Part shown: piece after piece, positions 18,322-25,828 of the stretch
Position numbering within the stretch: position 1 is the first letter of the stretch
Layout: each line of letters begins with the position of its first letter
NCBI GenBank assembly: GCA_016870915.1
Contig: VFZY01000023.1
Span: 1-45,922 of the forward strand
DNA length: 45,922 nt
Source: Acidobacteriota bacterium
GTDB taxonomy: Bacteria; Acidobacteriota; Terriglobia; Bryobacterales; Bryobacteraceae
Direction: 5' to 3'
Notes under the pieces: generated by a model
Database searches by the model: none
Told to the model about the DNA's origin: nothing
The model's input: only the letters and a program-made list of their open reading frames with translations
Program-made: the position numbers and the translations under genes

Positions 18322-19863
18322 TCAACCGTCCCCGAAAATGTCCGCGAAAGCGGCCTCCAGCGCCTTCACTTCACCCTCGGTCAGCCTCGAGAACTCCCCG
18401 TTGCGAGCGCGCTTGGAAAAACGGCCTCCGTTCTGGTGAAGAAACCGGAACAACAGATCCACGGTCCGCGCGGGCATGTCCACAAGACGCTCTATGGCAA
18501 CCCTAAACCGGTCGTAGCGCTCCAGGAACTCTGTCTCGCGCGGCAGGTCCTCATCAATGGTCTTCCGGACACACTCATAGAGAAACTCCGCATGTGGAGT
18601 GGCATCAAAGTAGCGGTAGAAGTCCGCCGTGTCACTCGTCACCCGAACGTTGCCATCCGCGGTTGGCTCCCACTGGATGACGGGAAGCAGCCGCCGCGAG
18701 TAGTCATCAAGAACCGCGCGGTATCCATCCATCCGTTCGAGAATTGCCGATGAGACCGGGAACACAACGCCCGCCGGGTTGAAGCCTCGGCCAGCGAGCG
18801 CATGGTGAATGAGGTAGCGGTGGATACGCCCGTTGCCATCGACGAACGGATGCGTGTAGACGAAGCCGAACGCGAGCGCACTCGCCGCGATCACGCCATC
18901 GATCTTGAGGGCGCCGCCGCCAAAGGCAACCATTCCCGCGATTAGCGAAGGCAGGTCCTCAGGCCGCGCGCTGATGTGCTCGGGCAAGGGCAGACGGCTG
19001 TCCCGGTCATGCTCGCCAACGAATCCGCCCTCGTCCCGAAGGCCCAGCCTCACGAATCGCGCGTCGCCAATCACAATCGCCTGAAGCCGCAGAAGCTCTT
19101 CAATGGAAAGCGGATTGCGCCCAGCCTCGCCAATAGCGCGCCCCCACCGCTGGACACGGTCCTGCGGAGGCCGCTCTCCTTCGATCGCATAGCTCGACTT
19201 GGCATCCTTGAGCAGCAGAAACGCGGCGGTTCGCGCCAGGATGTCTCGGGGCACCGCGGCGACCGCTGCCTGAGCCTTCGCCGCCAGATTCATGGCCACG
19301 AACTCTTCAAGCGCGGCCGTGCGAAAGACCAGCGGACAGAACGCGGGGGTGCCAGGCAGATTGTTCCACACCCGATGACGCGGCGACGTTTGCCCTTCGG
19401 CCGCCCACTGCTGCTCCGGGTCCACCACCCGGACATACGCACCCGTTTCGGCATTCGGCAGATCGACGCGTTCGCCCAACAGCCACTCGTACAGAAACCA
19501 GACTCGTCTCGCATAGCTGCTGGTAGGCTTTCGGCGGACGGCGTCCACAATGGCATTCGGGCCCACCACTTCAAACAGCCGCTTGAGCACCGCCAGGTCC
19601 AGCCCTTCATACTTAAGAGCAAAGGTCAGATGCCCATCCAGGCTTGCACCGGGCTGATGACGGGGCGTCAGAATCCGCCATCCACTTCTCTCAACAATCC
19701 GATGGCGCTCACCCGTCGCACTCAAGGTTCTCGGCAACGGCACCCTGAGCTGATAGGCGTCGATCAGCACCGCGTACCCGGCAGGCGTTGCCCGTTCCGG
19801 CAGCAGGCGCTCAAGAAAAACCGTCACCGGCCCTGAAAAACGGATCCTACGAGAACGTGCCAT
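18322..19863 (-). CDS. Fic/DOC family protein, self-inhibited type
   Basis: A 513-residue protein with the Fic core motif HPFVDGNGR (338-346), including the catalytic His338, which transfers AMP or another phosphate-containing group onto a target hydroxyl. An inhibitory-helix signature, [S/T]xxxE[G/N], is present as S224-YAI-E228-G229 ahead of the core, so the protein carries its own brake (class II arrangement). A C-terminal winged-helix-like segment follows (TVDLLFRFLHQNGGRFSKRARN). The N-terminal 200 residues include a Fic-N-like region. I chose ATG 19863; the frame runs about 360 bases further upstream into sequence without family resemblance. Function is probably regulatory modification; a target cannot be read. 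No antitoxin partner gene is needed or seen. Confidence 0.87.
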   Translation of the reverse strand: MARSRRIRFSGPVTVFLERLLPERATPAGYAVLIDAYQLRVPLPRTLSATGERHRIVERSGWRILTPRHQPGASLDGHLTFALKYEGLDLAVLKRLFEVVGPNAIVDAVRRKPTSSYARRVWFLYEWLLGERVDLPNAETGAYVRVVDPEQQWAAEGQTSPRHRVWNNLPGTPAFCPLVFRTAALEEFVAMNLAAKAQAAVAAVPRDILARTAAFLLLKDAKSSYAIEGERPPQDRVQRWGRAIGEAGRNPLSIEELLRLQAIVIGDARFVRLGLRDEGGFVGEHDRDSRLPLPEHISARPEDLPSLIAGMVAFGGGALKIDGVIAASALAFGFVYTHPFVDGNGRIHRYLIHHALAGRGFNPAGVVFPVSSAILERMDGYRAVLDDYSRRLLPVIQWEPTADGNVRVTSDTADFYRYFDATPHAEFLYECVRKTIDEDLPRETEFLERYDRFRVAIERLVDMPARTVDLLFRFLHQNGGRFSKRARNGEFSRLTEGEVKALEAAFADIFGDG

Positions 19864-19999
19864 GAAAAATCGGCCTTGAGTGTGAATTTTGGTTCCGTGG
19901 ACCATCATATCGTGAAAAACGATACCCACGCACTCGCAACCACGTCCAGGGGCCTTACACCCAGCCCTCCTCAACCCGCCATGGTATGATTCCTTGGCT

Positions 20000-21277
20000 A
20001 TGACGCGCCGCACGCTGATCAATCCCTCGTTCGCCGCCTCCGCCGCGCTCCCCCTCCTCGCCCAGCGCCAGCAGCGATTTCGCACCGCCCTCATCGGCAC
20101 CGGCTGGTGGGGCATGAACATCCTCGGCGAAGCCATGGCCAGCGGTGAATGCCAGGTCACCGCCCTCTGCGACGTCGATGAAAACCAACTCGGCCCCGCC
20201 GCCGAAAAGGTCAACAAACTCACCGGAGCCTCACCGGCCCGCTACCGCGACTTCCGCGACATGCTCGCCCGCGAAAAACCCGACATCTGCATCGTCGCCA
20301 CACCCGACCACTGGCATCCCCTCGCCACCATCGCCGCCGTTAAAGCCGGCGCCCACGTCTACGTCGAAAAACCCATCGGCCACACCATCCTCGAAGGCCG
20401 GGCCATGGTCAACGCCGCCCGGGCCGCCAATCGCGTCGTCCAGGTAGGCACGCACCGCCGGGTCTCACCCCACAACGTCTCCGGCATGGACTTCCTCAAG
20501 TCCGGCAAAGCCGGCAAGATCGGCATGGTCCGGGCCTTTGTCCACTACGCCGGCGCCCCCGGCGAGAAAACCCCCGACTCCGAACCGCCCAAAGGCCTCG
20601 ATTGGGATTTCTGGTGCGGCCCCGCCCCTTTCCGCCCCTACAACAAGACCCTCCACCCCCGCGGCTTCCGCCAACACCTCGACTACGCCAACGGCACCCT
20701 CGGCGACTGGGGCATCCACTGGATGGACCAGATCCTCTGGTGGACCGACGAACAATGGCCCCGCCGCGTATTCTCCAGCGGCAAGCGCCACATCAAGCAG
20801 GATTCCACCACCGCCCCCGATACCCAGGTGGCCACCTTCGAGTTCGAATCCTTCACCGCCGTCTGGGAACACCGCCAGTACGCCCACAACATGGCCGAAA
20901 AAACCAACATCGGAGCGTACTTCTACGGCACCCGCGGCACCTTTCACATGGGCTGGCAGGATGGCTGGACCTTCTACCCCTCAGCCAAAGGCGAGCCCGT
21001 CATCCACGAAGACCCCGCCCTCCACAAGCCCGACGACCAGAACATCAAGGAACTTTTTGCCGATTTCCTCGCCGCCATCAAGACCAATCGCCGCCCCGTC
21101 TGCGACATCGAAACCGGCCACCGCTCCACCAACGTCAGCCTCCTCGGCATGCTCTCCATGAAACTCGGCCGCTCCATCGCCTGGGACGGCGCCCGTGAGA
21201 CCATCCCCGGCGACCCCGAAGCCACCAAACTCCTCACCCGCAAATACCGGACCCCCTGGGAGTACCCCAAAGCATGA
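20000..21277 (+). CDS. Gfo/Idh/MocA-family oxidoreductase with export-like signal
   Basis: A 425-residue NAD(P)-dependent sugar-type oxidoreductase. The N-terminus (MTRRTLINPSFAASAALPLLA) resembles a twin-arginine signal, common among acidobacterial and planctomycete members. The Rossmann fold follows with ALIGTGWWGMN, VTALCDVDEN, PDICIVATPDHWHP and the catalytic AGAHVYVEKPIGH containing the EKP lysine. The C-terminal domain has LDWDFWCGPAPFRPYN and GDWGIHWMDQILWW, the latter carrying the metal/substrate His. ATG 20000 is preferred to TTG 19994. The stop overlaps the ATG of the transporter gene, so oxidoreductase and uptake are coupled. The likely role is modification of an imported sugar or inositol derivative; the substrate is unknown. 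Confidence 0.9.
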   Translation: MTRRTLINPSFAASAALPLLAQRQQRFRTALIGTGWWGMNILGEAMASGECQVTALCDVDENQLGPAAEKVNKLTGASPARYRDFRDMLAREKPDICIVATPDHWHPLATIAAVKAGAHVYVEKPIGHTILEGRAMVNAARAANRVVQVGTHRRVSPHNVSGMDFLKSGKAGKIGMVRAFVHYAGAPGEKTPDSEPPKGLDWDFWCGPAPFRPYNKTLHPRGFRQHLDYANGTLGDWGIHWMDQILWWTDEQWPRRVFSSGKRHIKQDSTTAPDTQVATFEFESFTAVWEHRQYAHNMAEKTNIGAYFYGTRGTFHMGWQDGWTFYPSAKGEPVIHEDPALHKPDDQNIKELFADFLAAIKTNRRPVCDIETGHRSTNVSLLGMLSMKLGRSIAWDGARETIPGDPEATKLLTRKYRTPWEYPKA

Positions 21278-22566
21278 CCCCCGCCGCCGGCGGTCTCGCG
21301 CCCTGGGCCATCGTCGGCTTCCTCTGGGTCTGCTACATGCTCAACCACGCTGACCGCCAGGTAGCCTACACCCTCCTCCCCTCCCTCCAGAAGGATTTCC
21401 AGCTCTCAGACCAGATCCTCGGCCTCGTCGGCGCCCTCTTCCTCTGGGTCTACGGCCTCAGTTCCCCCATCTCAGGCATCGTCGGCGACCGCTTCCCCAA
21501 GCGCAAACTCATCGTCGGCAGCGTCTTCGTCTGGAGCGGCTTCACCCTCCTCAGCGGCTTCGCCCCCACCGGCGCCTTTCTCCTCTCCTGCCGTGCCCTC
21601 CTCGGCCTCTCCGAATCGATGTTCTTCCCCGCCGCCGCCGCCATGCTCGGCAATGCTCATGGCCCCGCCACCCGCTCCAAAGCCATCGCCATCTTCGCCA
21701 CCAGCCAACTGGTCGGCGTCGCCTTCGGCGGCTCCATCAGCGGCTACATCGCCGAACAATCCTCCTGGCGAGCCTCATTCTGGGTGCTCGGCGCCGCGGG
21801 CATCATCTTCGCCCTCCCCCTTTGGATCTTCCTGAGCCGCCTCCCGGATCATCTCCGCATGGATAAACCCGAAGCCGGAGGAGCCTCCTGGGGCGAGTTC
21901 TTCCAACTCTTCACCATCCCCAGCCTCCGCGTCGTCACCCTCTACGTCACCGTCGCCACGTTCTCACTCTTCCTGGTCTACTCCTGGCTCGCCACCTATC
22001 TCCATGACCGCTTCGGCCTCAGCCTCAGCCAGGCCGGCGTCGAAGCCAGCCTCTACCCCCAAATCGGCAACGCCCTCGGCCTCCTCCTCGGCGGCGCGCT
22101 CGCCGACCGCCTCACCCGCCGCACCCACGCCGCCCGCTTCTGGGTCATCATGACCGGTCTCTTCCTCGCCGCCCCCGCCATCTATTGGCTCGGCTCCACC
22201 ACAACGGTCCTCGAAACACGCTTCGCCGCCATGACCTTCACTTTCTTCCATGGCTTCATCGTGGCCAACCAGGTGGCCTCCGCCTACGACGTCGTGCCCC
22301 CCTCGCTCCGGGCCTCCACCGTCGGCGTCCTCAACTTCATCGGCGCCACCATCGCCGGCTTCGGACCCTTCCTTGGCGGCCTCGCCCGCCGCACCATCGG
22401 CGTCGATCAGCTTCTTCAGATCACCGCCATCCTGCTCGCCGCCGCCGGCTGCGTCACCATCTACGCCATCCGCCGCATGGTCGATCGCGACCGCCGCTAC
22501 GCCACCGGTGAACTCACCCTCACTCCCCGCGGTGGAACGCCACAAACGCTCGCGCAAGGGCACTGA
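21274..22566 (+). CDS. MFS transporter
   Basis: A 430-residue major facilitator with 12 predicted hydrophobic segments. ADRQVAYTLLPSLQKDFQLS after helix 1, the loop 2-3 motif GIVGDRFPKRKLIVGS and CRALLGLSESMFFPAAAAM in helix 4 fit the anion:cation symporter/Spinster-like branch, which often imports organic acids or sugar acids. It starts within the stop of the upstream oxidoreductase (ATGA). The last 47 bases overlap the 3' end of the convergent creatininase-family gene, in a different frame. It probably supplies the substrate for the oxidoreductase. Confidence 0.9.
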   Translation: MTPAAGGLAPWAIVGFLWVCYMLNHADRQVAYTLLPSLQKDFQLSDQILGLVGALFLWVYGLSSPISGIVGDRFPKRKLIVGSVFVWSGFTLLSGFAPTGAFLLSCRALLGLSESMFFPAAAAMLGNAHGPATRSKAIAIFATSQLVGVAFGGSISGYIAEQSSWRASFWVLGAAGIIFALPLWIFLSRLPDHLRMDKPEAGGASWGEFFQLFTIPSLRVVTLYVTVATFSLFLVYSWLATYLHDRFGLSLSQAGVEASLYPQIGNALGLLLGGALADRLTRRTHAARFWVIMTGLFLAAPAIYWLGSTTTVLETRFAAMTFTFFHGFIVANQVASAYDVVPPSLRASTVGVLNFIGATIAGFGPFLGGLARRTIGVDQLLQITAILLAAAGCVTIYAIRRMVDRDRRYATGELTLTPRGGTPQTLAQGH

Positions 22567-23299
22567 CAATCGCCCGCTGATACCGCCGCCCTTCCTCCGC
22601 ATTGCCCAGCGCCGGGCTGTCCGTGTACCCGTCAATGTCCCGCCACCATCCGTGCCGCTCATGCCGCCAGGGCTGATGAAAACTCCGCGGATCGCTGTCC
22701 GTCACATCGCTCCGTGAAGGACGCTCCCCCGGCACGATATCCGGCCGCAGCGCCAGCATCATGGAGCACTCGAACCGCCCCGCATGACCCGGCAAACGGC
22801 TCGATAAGTGCGCCCCCTCCGCGATCAGCGCATCCCACGCAATGTTCCAATAGGAACCCGCCGCCACCCGCACATCCCGGGCCAGCGCCACATCGCGCGC
22901 CGCCAACTGCGCCAGTTCATGATTGCCGCCATGCCCGTTCACCAGGAAGATCCGCCGGAACCCGTCCTCCGCCAAGGACAACGTCAACTCCCGCAGAACC
23001 TGGTAGTACGTCGCTGTGCTCAGGGAAAGCGTCCCGCCGAAAATCAAATGATGATCCGATGATCCATACGGCAGCGCCGGCGCCACCACCACCGGAATCT
23101 CCGCCGCCGCCTCCCGCGCCGCCTCGCGAGCCAGATGCTCCACCGTGAAGTAATCCGTGCCCGTCGGCAAATGCGGACCATGCTGCTCCGTCGCCCCCAC
23201 CGGCAGCACCACCAGGGCCTCCCCGGCAATCTGGCGCAACGCTTCGCGGTTCATCTCGGCGAACAACATCGGGGTGGAATTCATAGGGGTGGATTTCAT
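22520..23299 (-). CDS. Creatininase-family amidohydrolase
   Basis: A 259-residue metal-dependent amidohydrolase. LVVLPVGATEQHGPHLPTGTD carries the first metal ligands (the Glu and His of TEQHG, then the Asp of TGTD). LPYGSSDHHLIFGGTLSL and IFLVNGHGGNHELAQLAARD supply further family blocks, the latter the NGHGGN signature. AGHAGRFECSMMLALRPD holds the late glutamate. Members hydrolyse cyclic amides or related C-N bonds (creatinine, FAPy, mycofactocin precursor). The start at 23299 sits 36 bases from the start of the divergent dimethylformamidase-like gene; an in-frame ATG at 23284 is the alternative. The end overlaps the MFS gene. Confidence 0.88.
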   Translation of the reverse strand: MKSTPMNSTPMLFAEMNREALRQIAGEALVVLPVGATEQHGPHLPTGTDYFTVEHLAREAAREAAAEIPVVVAPALPYGSSDHHLIFGGTLSLSTATYYQVLRELTLSLAEDGFRRIFLVNGHGGNHELAQLAARDVALARDVRVAAGSYWNIAWDALIAEGAHLSSRLPGHAGRFECSMMLALRPDIVPGERPSRSDVTDSDPRSFHQPWRHERHGWWRDIDGYTDSPALGNAEEGRRYQRAIVSALARAFVAFHRGE

Positions 23300-23316
23300 G
23301 GCGGCGAACAGTTCAC

Positions 23317-23322
23317 TATACT
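23317..23322 (+). promoter_or_regulatory. -10 box (TATACT) in the 36-base divergent gap
   Basis: TATACT lies 13 bases before the ATG of the dimethylformamidase-like gene, which would leave a leader of about seven bases. The -35 position (TTTCAT) is weak and falls over the start codon of the divergent creatininase-family gene, so the two promoters would have to overlap. Confidence 0.35.
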
Positions 23323-23335
23323 CTTTCTCATCCCC

Positions 23336-24967
23336 ATGTCTGTCATCGCCTACGTCAGCGACGAATACTTCGTCGCCATCCCCGATTGCCTCGCCGACTT
23401 CGAAAACCTCGCCACCGGCCACGTCACCGTCCTCCGCTCCTCCGCCCGCGGAGCCTTCCACGCGGACCTCCCCCCCGGCCGCTACAACGTCAGCCTCGCC
23501 AAGCCCGGCTTCGGCTCCAAATCCGTCATCTGCGACCTCGGCGCCCAACCGCCCCGCCAGTTCCGCCTGCTCTCCGATTGCATCCTCGGCTTCATGTGGC
23601 CCAAGTGGATCCAGGCCGGCGGCCGCTCCGAGTTCCGCGTCCACTCAGTCGAGCAATACCAGCTCACCCTCTGGCGCTACGGCCACGACAAGGAGTTCAT
23701 CTCCATGATCGGCTGGTACGACGAACACGGCCCCCGCGCCTGCATGCAGATCACCCCCGATGGCGACTTCACCCAAACCGGCGTCCGCTGGAACCAGGTG
23801 GGCTACGGCAGCCCCTCCCACACCCAGTTCGTCACCGCCCCCGAACGCAGCGGACTCTACTACCTCTGGGCCCGCACCCCCTCAGGCAAGGCATTCTCCT
23901 TCCCCTGGGTCGTCGCCCCGGCAAAGCCCTCCGCCCCCATCGCCGTGCTCGCTTCAACCAACACCTGGAACGCCTACAACAACTTCGGCGGCCGCTCCAA
24001 CTACATCAATGCCGATCGCCTGCCCGATACCCCCATCGTCAACGCCCGCATCGACCTCGAACGCTACCAGCACCCCACCGCCTTCGGAACGTGGAAACCC
24101 CAGGACCACGAATACCGCCCCCTCTCCTTCGAACGCCCCGAGCCAGGCAATCACATCCTTGAGTCCGGCCCTCCCACCAGCTCCGTCGAAGGCCGCATCC
24201 AGTGCGGCCAGACCCCCGGCGAATGGCGCCTCCTGGCATGGCTTGAACGCGAAGGCTTTGCCTACGACTACTACGCCGAAGCCCAACTCGACGACGGAAC
24301 CCTGCCCCTCGACGAGTACAAGGTCCTCATGCTCAGCATCCACCCCGAATACTGGACCCGGGGCATGTACCAGCGAGTCAAGCGCTGGGTCTTCGAACGC
24401 GGCGGCCGCCTCATGTACCTGGCCGGCAACGGACTCAACTGCGAAATCGTCTTCGGCCCCGGCGGCGCCATGACCTGCCTATCGCACGTCAACAGCGTAA
24501 ACGGCGAACTCGGAGGCCACGACGACCTCGACCCCTCCATCGAATACGAAAGCCGCCTCCACCGCACCACCGGCGAATCCGAAGCCGCCCTCCTCGGCGT
24601 CGTCTGCACGGCAGCCGGCATCATGACCGCCGCGCCGTACCGCGTCCTCGACGCCAGCCACTGGATCTACGAAGGCTCCAACCTCCGCAACGGCGACCTC
24701 TTCGGAGCCGTTACGCTCCACGAACGAGTCCCGGGAGGTGCGTCAGGCCACGAGACCGACAAGATGAGCCCCTCGTCACCGCCCAACGCGCGCCTGCTGG
24801 CAAAGGGCATCAATCCGGAAGACGGAGGCTCCGAAATCGTTTATCACGAGCAGCCAGGAGGAGGAGCTGTTTTCTCCGTCGGCTCCATCACGTGGGTCCC
24901 TGCGCTGTTCACTGACGCCGCGGTGGCCACGATCACGCGGAACGTTCTGCGCCGCTTCACCACGTGA
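23336..24967 (+). CDS. N,N-dimethylformamidase large-subunit-like protein
   Basis: A 543-residue protein. An N-terminal beta-sandwich (about 1-85) is followed by the domain found at the C-terminus of dimethylformamidase beta subunits. In the Paracoccus enzyme iron is held by two Tyr and one Glu, with a nearby catalytic His. Here NTWNAYNNFGG gives Tyr214, and MLSIHPEYW gives H336 and E338. The Tyr-to-His distance (122) is close to that recalled for the characterised enzyme (120), and Tyr260 (HEYRPLSFERP) is a candidate second tyrosine. A role in hydrolysing a small amide is inferred. It lacks a separate small subunit in the neighbourhood. ATG 23336 is chosen over upstream in-frame codons because those lie inside the divergent gene. 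Confidence 0.78.
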   Translation: MSVIAYVSDEYFVAIPDCLADFENLATGHVTVLRSSARGAFHADLPPGRYNVSLAKPGFGSKSVICDLGAQPPRQFRLLSDCILGFMWPKWIQAGGRSEFRVHSVEQYQLTLWRYGHDKEFISMIGWYDEHGPRACMQITPDGDFTQTGVRWNQVGYGSPSHTQFVTAPERSGLYYLWARTPSGKAFSFPWVVAPAKPSAPIAVLASTNTWNAYNNFGGRSNYINADRLPDTPIVNARIDLERYQHPTAFGTWKPQDHEYRPLSFERPEPGNHILESGPPTSSVEGRIQCGQTPGEWRLLAWLEREGFAYDYYAEAQLDDGTLPLDEYKVLMLSIHPEYWTRGMYQRVKRWVFERGGRLMYLAGNGLNCEIVFGPGGAMTCLSHVNSVNGELGGHDDLDPSIEYESRLHRTTGESEAALLGVVCTAAGIMTAAPYRVLDASHWIYEGSNLRNGDLFGAVTLHERVPGGASGHETDKMSPSSPPNARLLAKGINPEDGGSEIVYHEQPGGGAVFSVGSITWVPALFTDAAVATITRNVLRRFTT

Positions 24968-24985
24968 CCGCGCGGCGGGTACAAT
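24956..24985 (+). promoter_or_regulatory. Promoter that would give a leaderless message
   Basis: TTCACC (24956-24961), an 18-base gap and TACAAT (24980-24985). The sixth base after the discriminator is the G of the GTG start codon at 24992, so the message would begin at or next to the start codon. The -35 lies over the last codons of the upstream gene. Confidence 0.45.
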
Positions 24986-24991
24986 AGCCGG

Positions 24992-25828
24992 GTGAACTGC
25001 CCACAGTGCGGCCAAGCCGTCCATCCGTACGAACGCGAGTGCGTCCGCTGCCGAACTGATTGCGGCTTCCCCAACGTGCGCGCGGCTCAGCAGCCGGCCG
25101 AACAGACTGCCTTGGCCACACGTGTGAAGGCGGCGCAGGAAGACGCACAATCCCGTGGCGTCGAGCCGGTTCTCGACCGTTTCCGCGCTGCAGTCCAAGA
25201 ATCGCGCGCCGTCCGCGTCCGCCAGTTCGACGAGGTCTTCGGGCTGGTCATGAGGGACAACATACTCCACGGCACCTTCTACGACCTCAAAGGCGCCGGC
25301 CGCCTCCGCCCCGACCCTACGGAAATGGAAACCTCGCGCCAGTCAGCCGAGCCACTGGTCTTCCCGAACTATCACGAAAAAATCAACTTCGCGGCGCTCA
25401 CGCTCAATGACGACGCCCTTTTCACGTTCGGCGACTGTGCCATGGTTTTCGACGATGCCGCCATCGCCCGCCGCACCTCCGTCTTTGAGGAGAACTGCGT
25501 GTTCTTCTGTGAACGCCATCAATTGGGTCCCGGACGCACCAACGTTCCGCCAGGTCACCGAGCCATCTGGGACCAGCGTCACGACCTCGCCACGGCAAAA
25601 TTGGCATCGAAACTTCATCCCGGAACCCAGGACGCTCACTTCCCGGACATCCTCCTTCAGACGGACGGCAAGGAGGCCCGCCACCACAGCTTCATCGAAG
25701 TCCACATCTACGACGTTCTTCACCGTTCGGCGCTAGACTATGTAGTAGTACGTTCCCGGCGCGCCAACAAGTCCCAGATCAGACAAATGGAGGCAGCCCT
25801 CGGAGCGGGGAAAGTGAAAGTTTCATGA
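24992..25828 (+). CDS. Zinc-ribbon protein with ADP-ribosyltransferase-like motifs
   Basis: A 278-residue cytoplasmic protein of unknown function. It opens with a zinc ribbon (C3-x2-C6, C17-x2-C20, also C24). The main body has features I associate with ART-type toxins: a strand with DNILHGTFYDLKG (His93) where such enzymes have the first-strand His; FTFGDCAMVFDDAAIARRTS (about 145-163), similar to the YGxVxIVFK...RTTF block; and SFIEVHIYDVL (Glu236), similar to the YIExQIHG strand with the catalytic-position glutamate. The order His, Tyr-rich middle, Glu fits an H-Y-E ART. This is motif resemblance only. The GTG start begins the zinc ribbon exactly. The stop overlaps the ATG of the TPR gene, so the two are translationally coupled. 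Confidence 0.6.
   Translation: MNCPQCGQAVHPYERECVRCRTDCGFPNVRAAQQPAEQTALATRVKAAQEDAQSRGVEPVLDRFRAAVQESRAVRVRQFDEVFGLVMRDNILHGTFYDLKGAGRLRPDPTEMETSRQSAEPLVFPNYHEKINFAALTLNDDALFTFGDCAMVFDDAAIARRTSVFEENCVFFCERHQLGPGRTNVPPGHRAIWDQRHDLATAKLASKLHPGTQDAHFPDILLQTDGKEARHHSFIEVHIYDVLHRSALDYVVVRSRRANKSQIRQMEAALGAGKVKVS

Noticed and set aside
19864-20223. A 120-residue N-terminal extension of the Fic protein
   Set aside because: It has no family resemblance and overlaps the start of the divergent oxidoreductase gene; ATG 19863 gives a normal Fic-N start.
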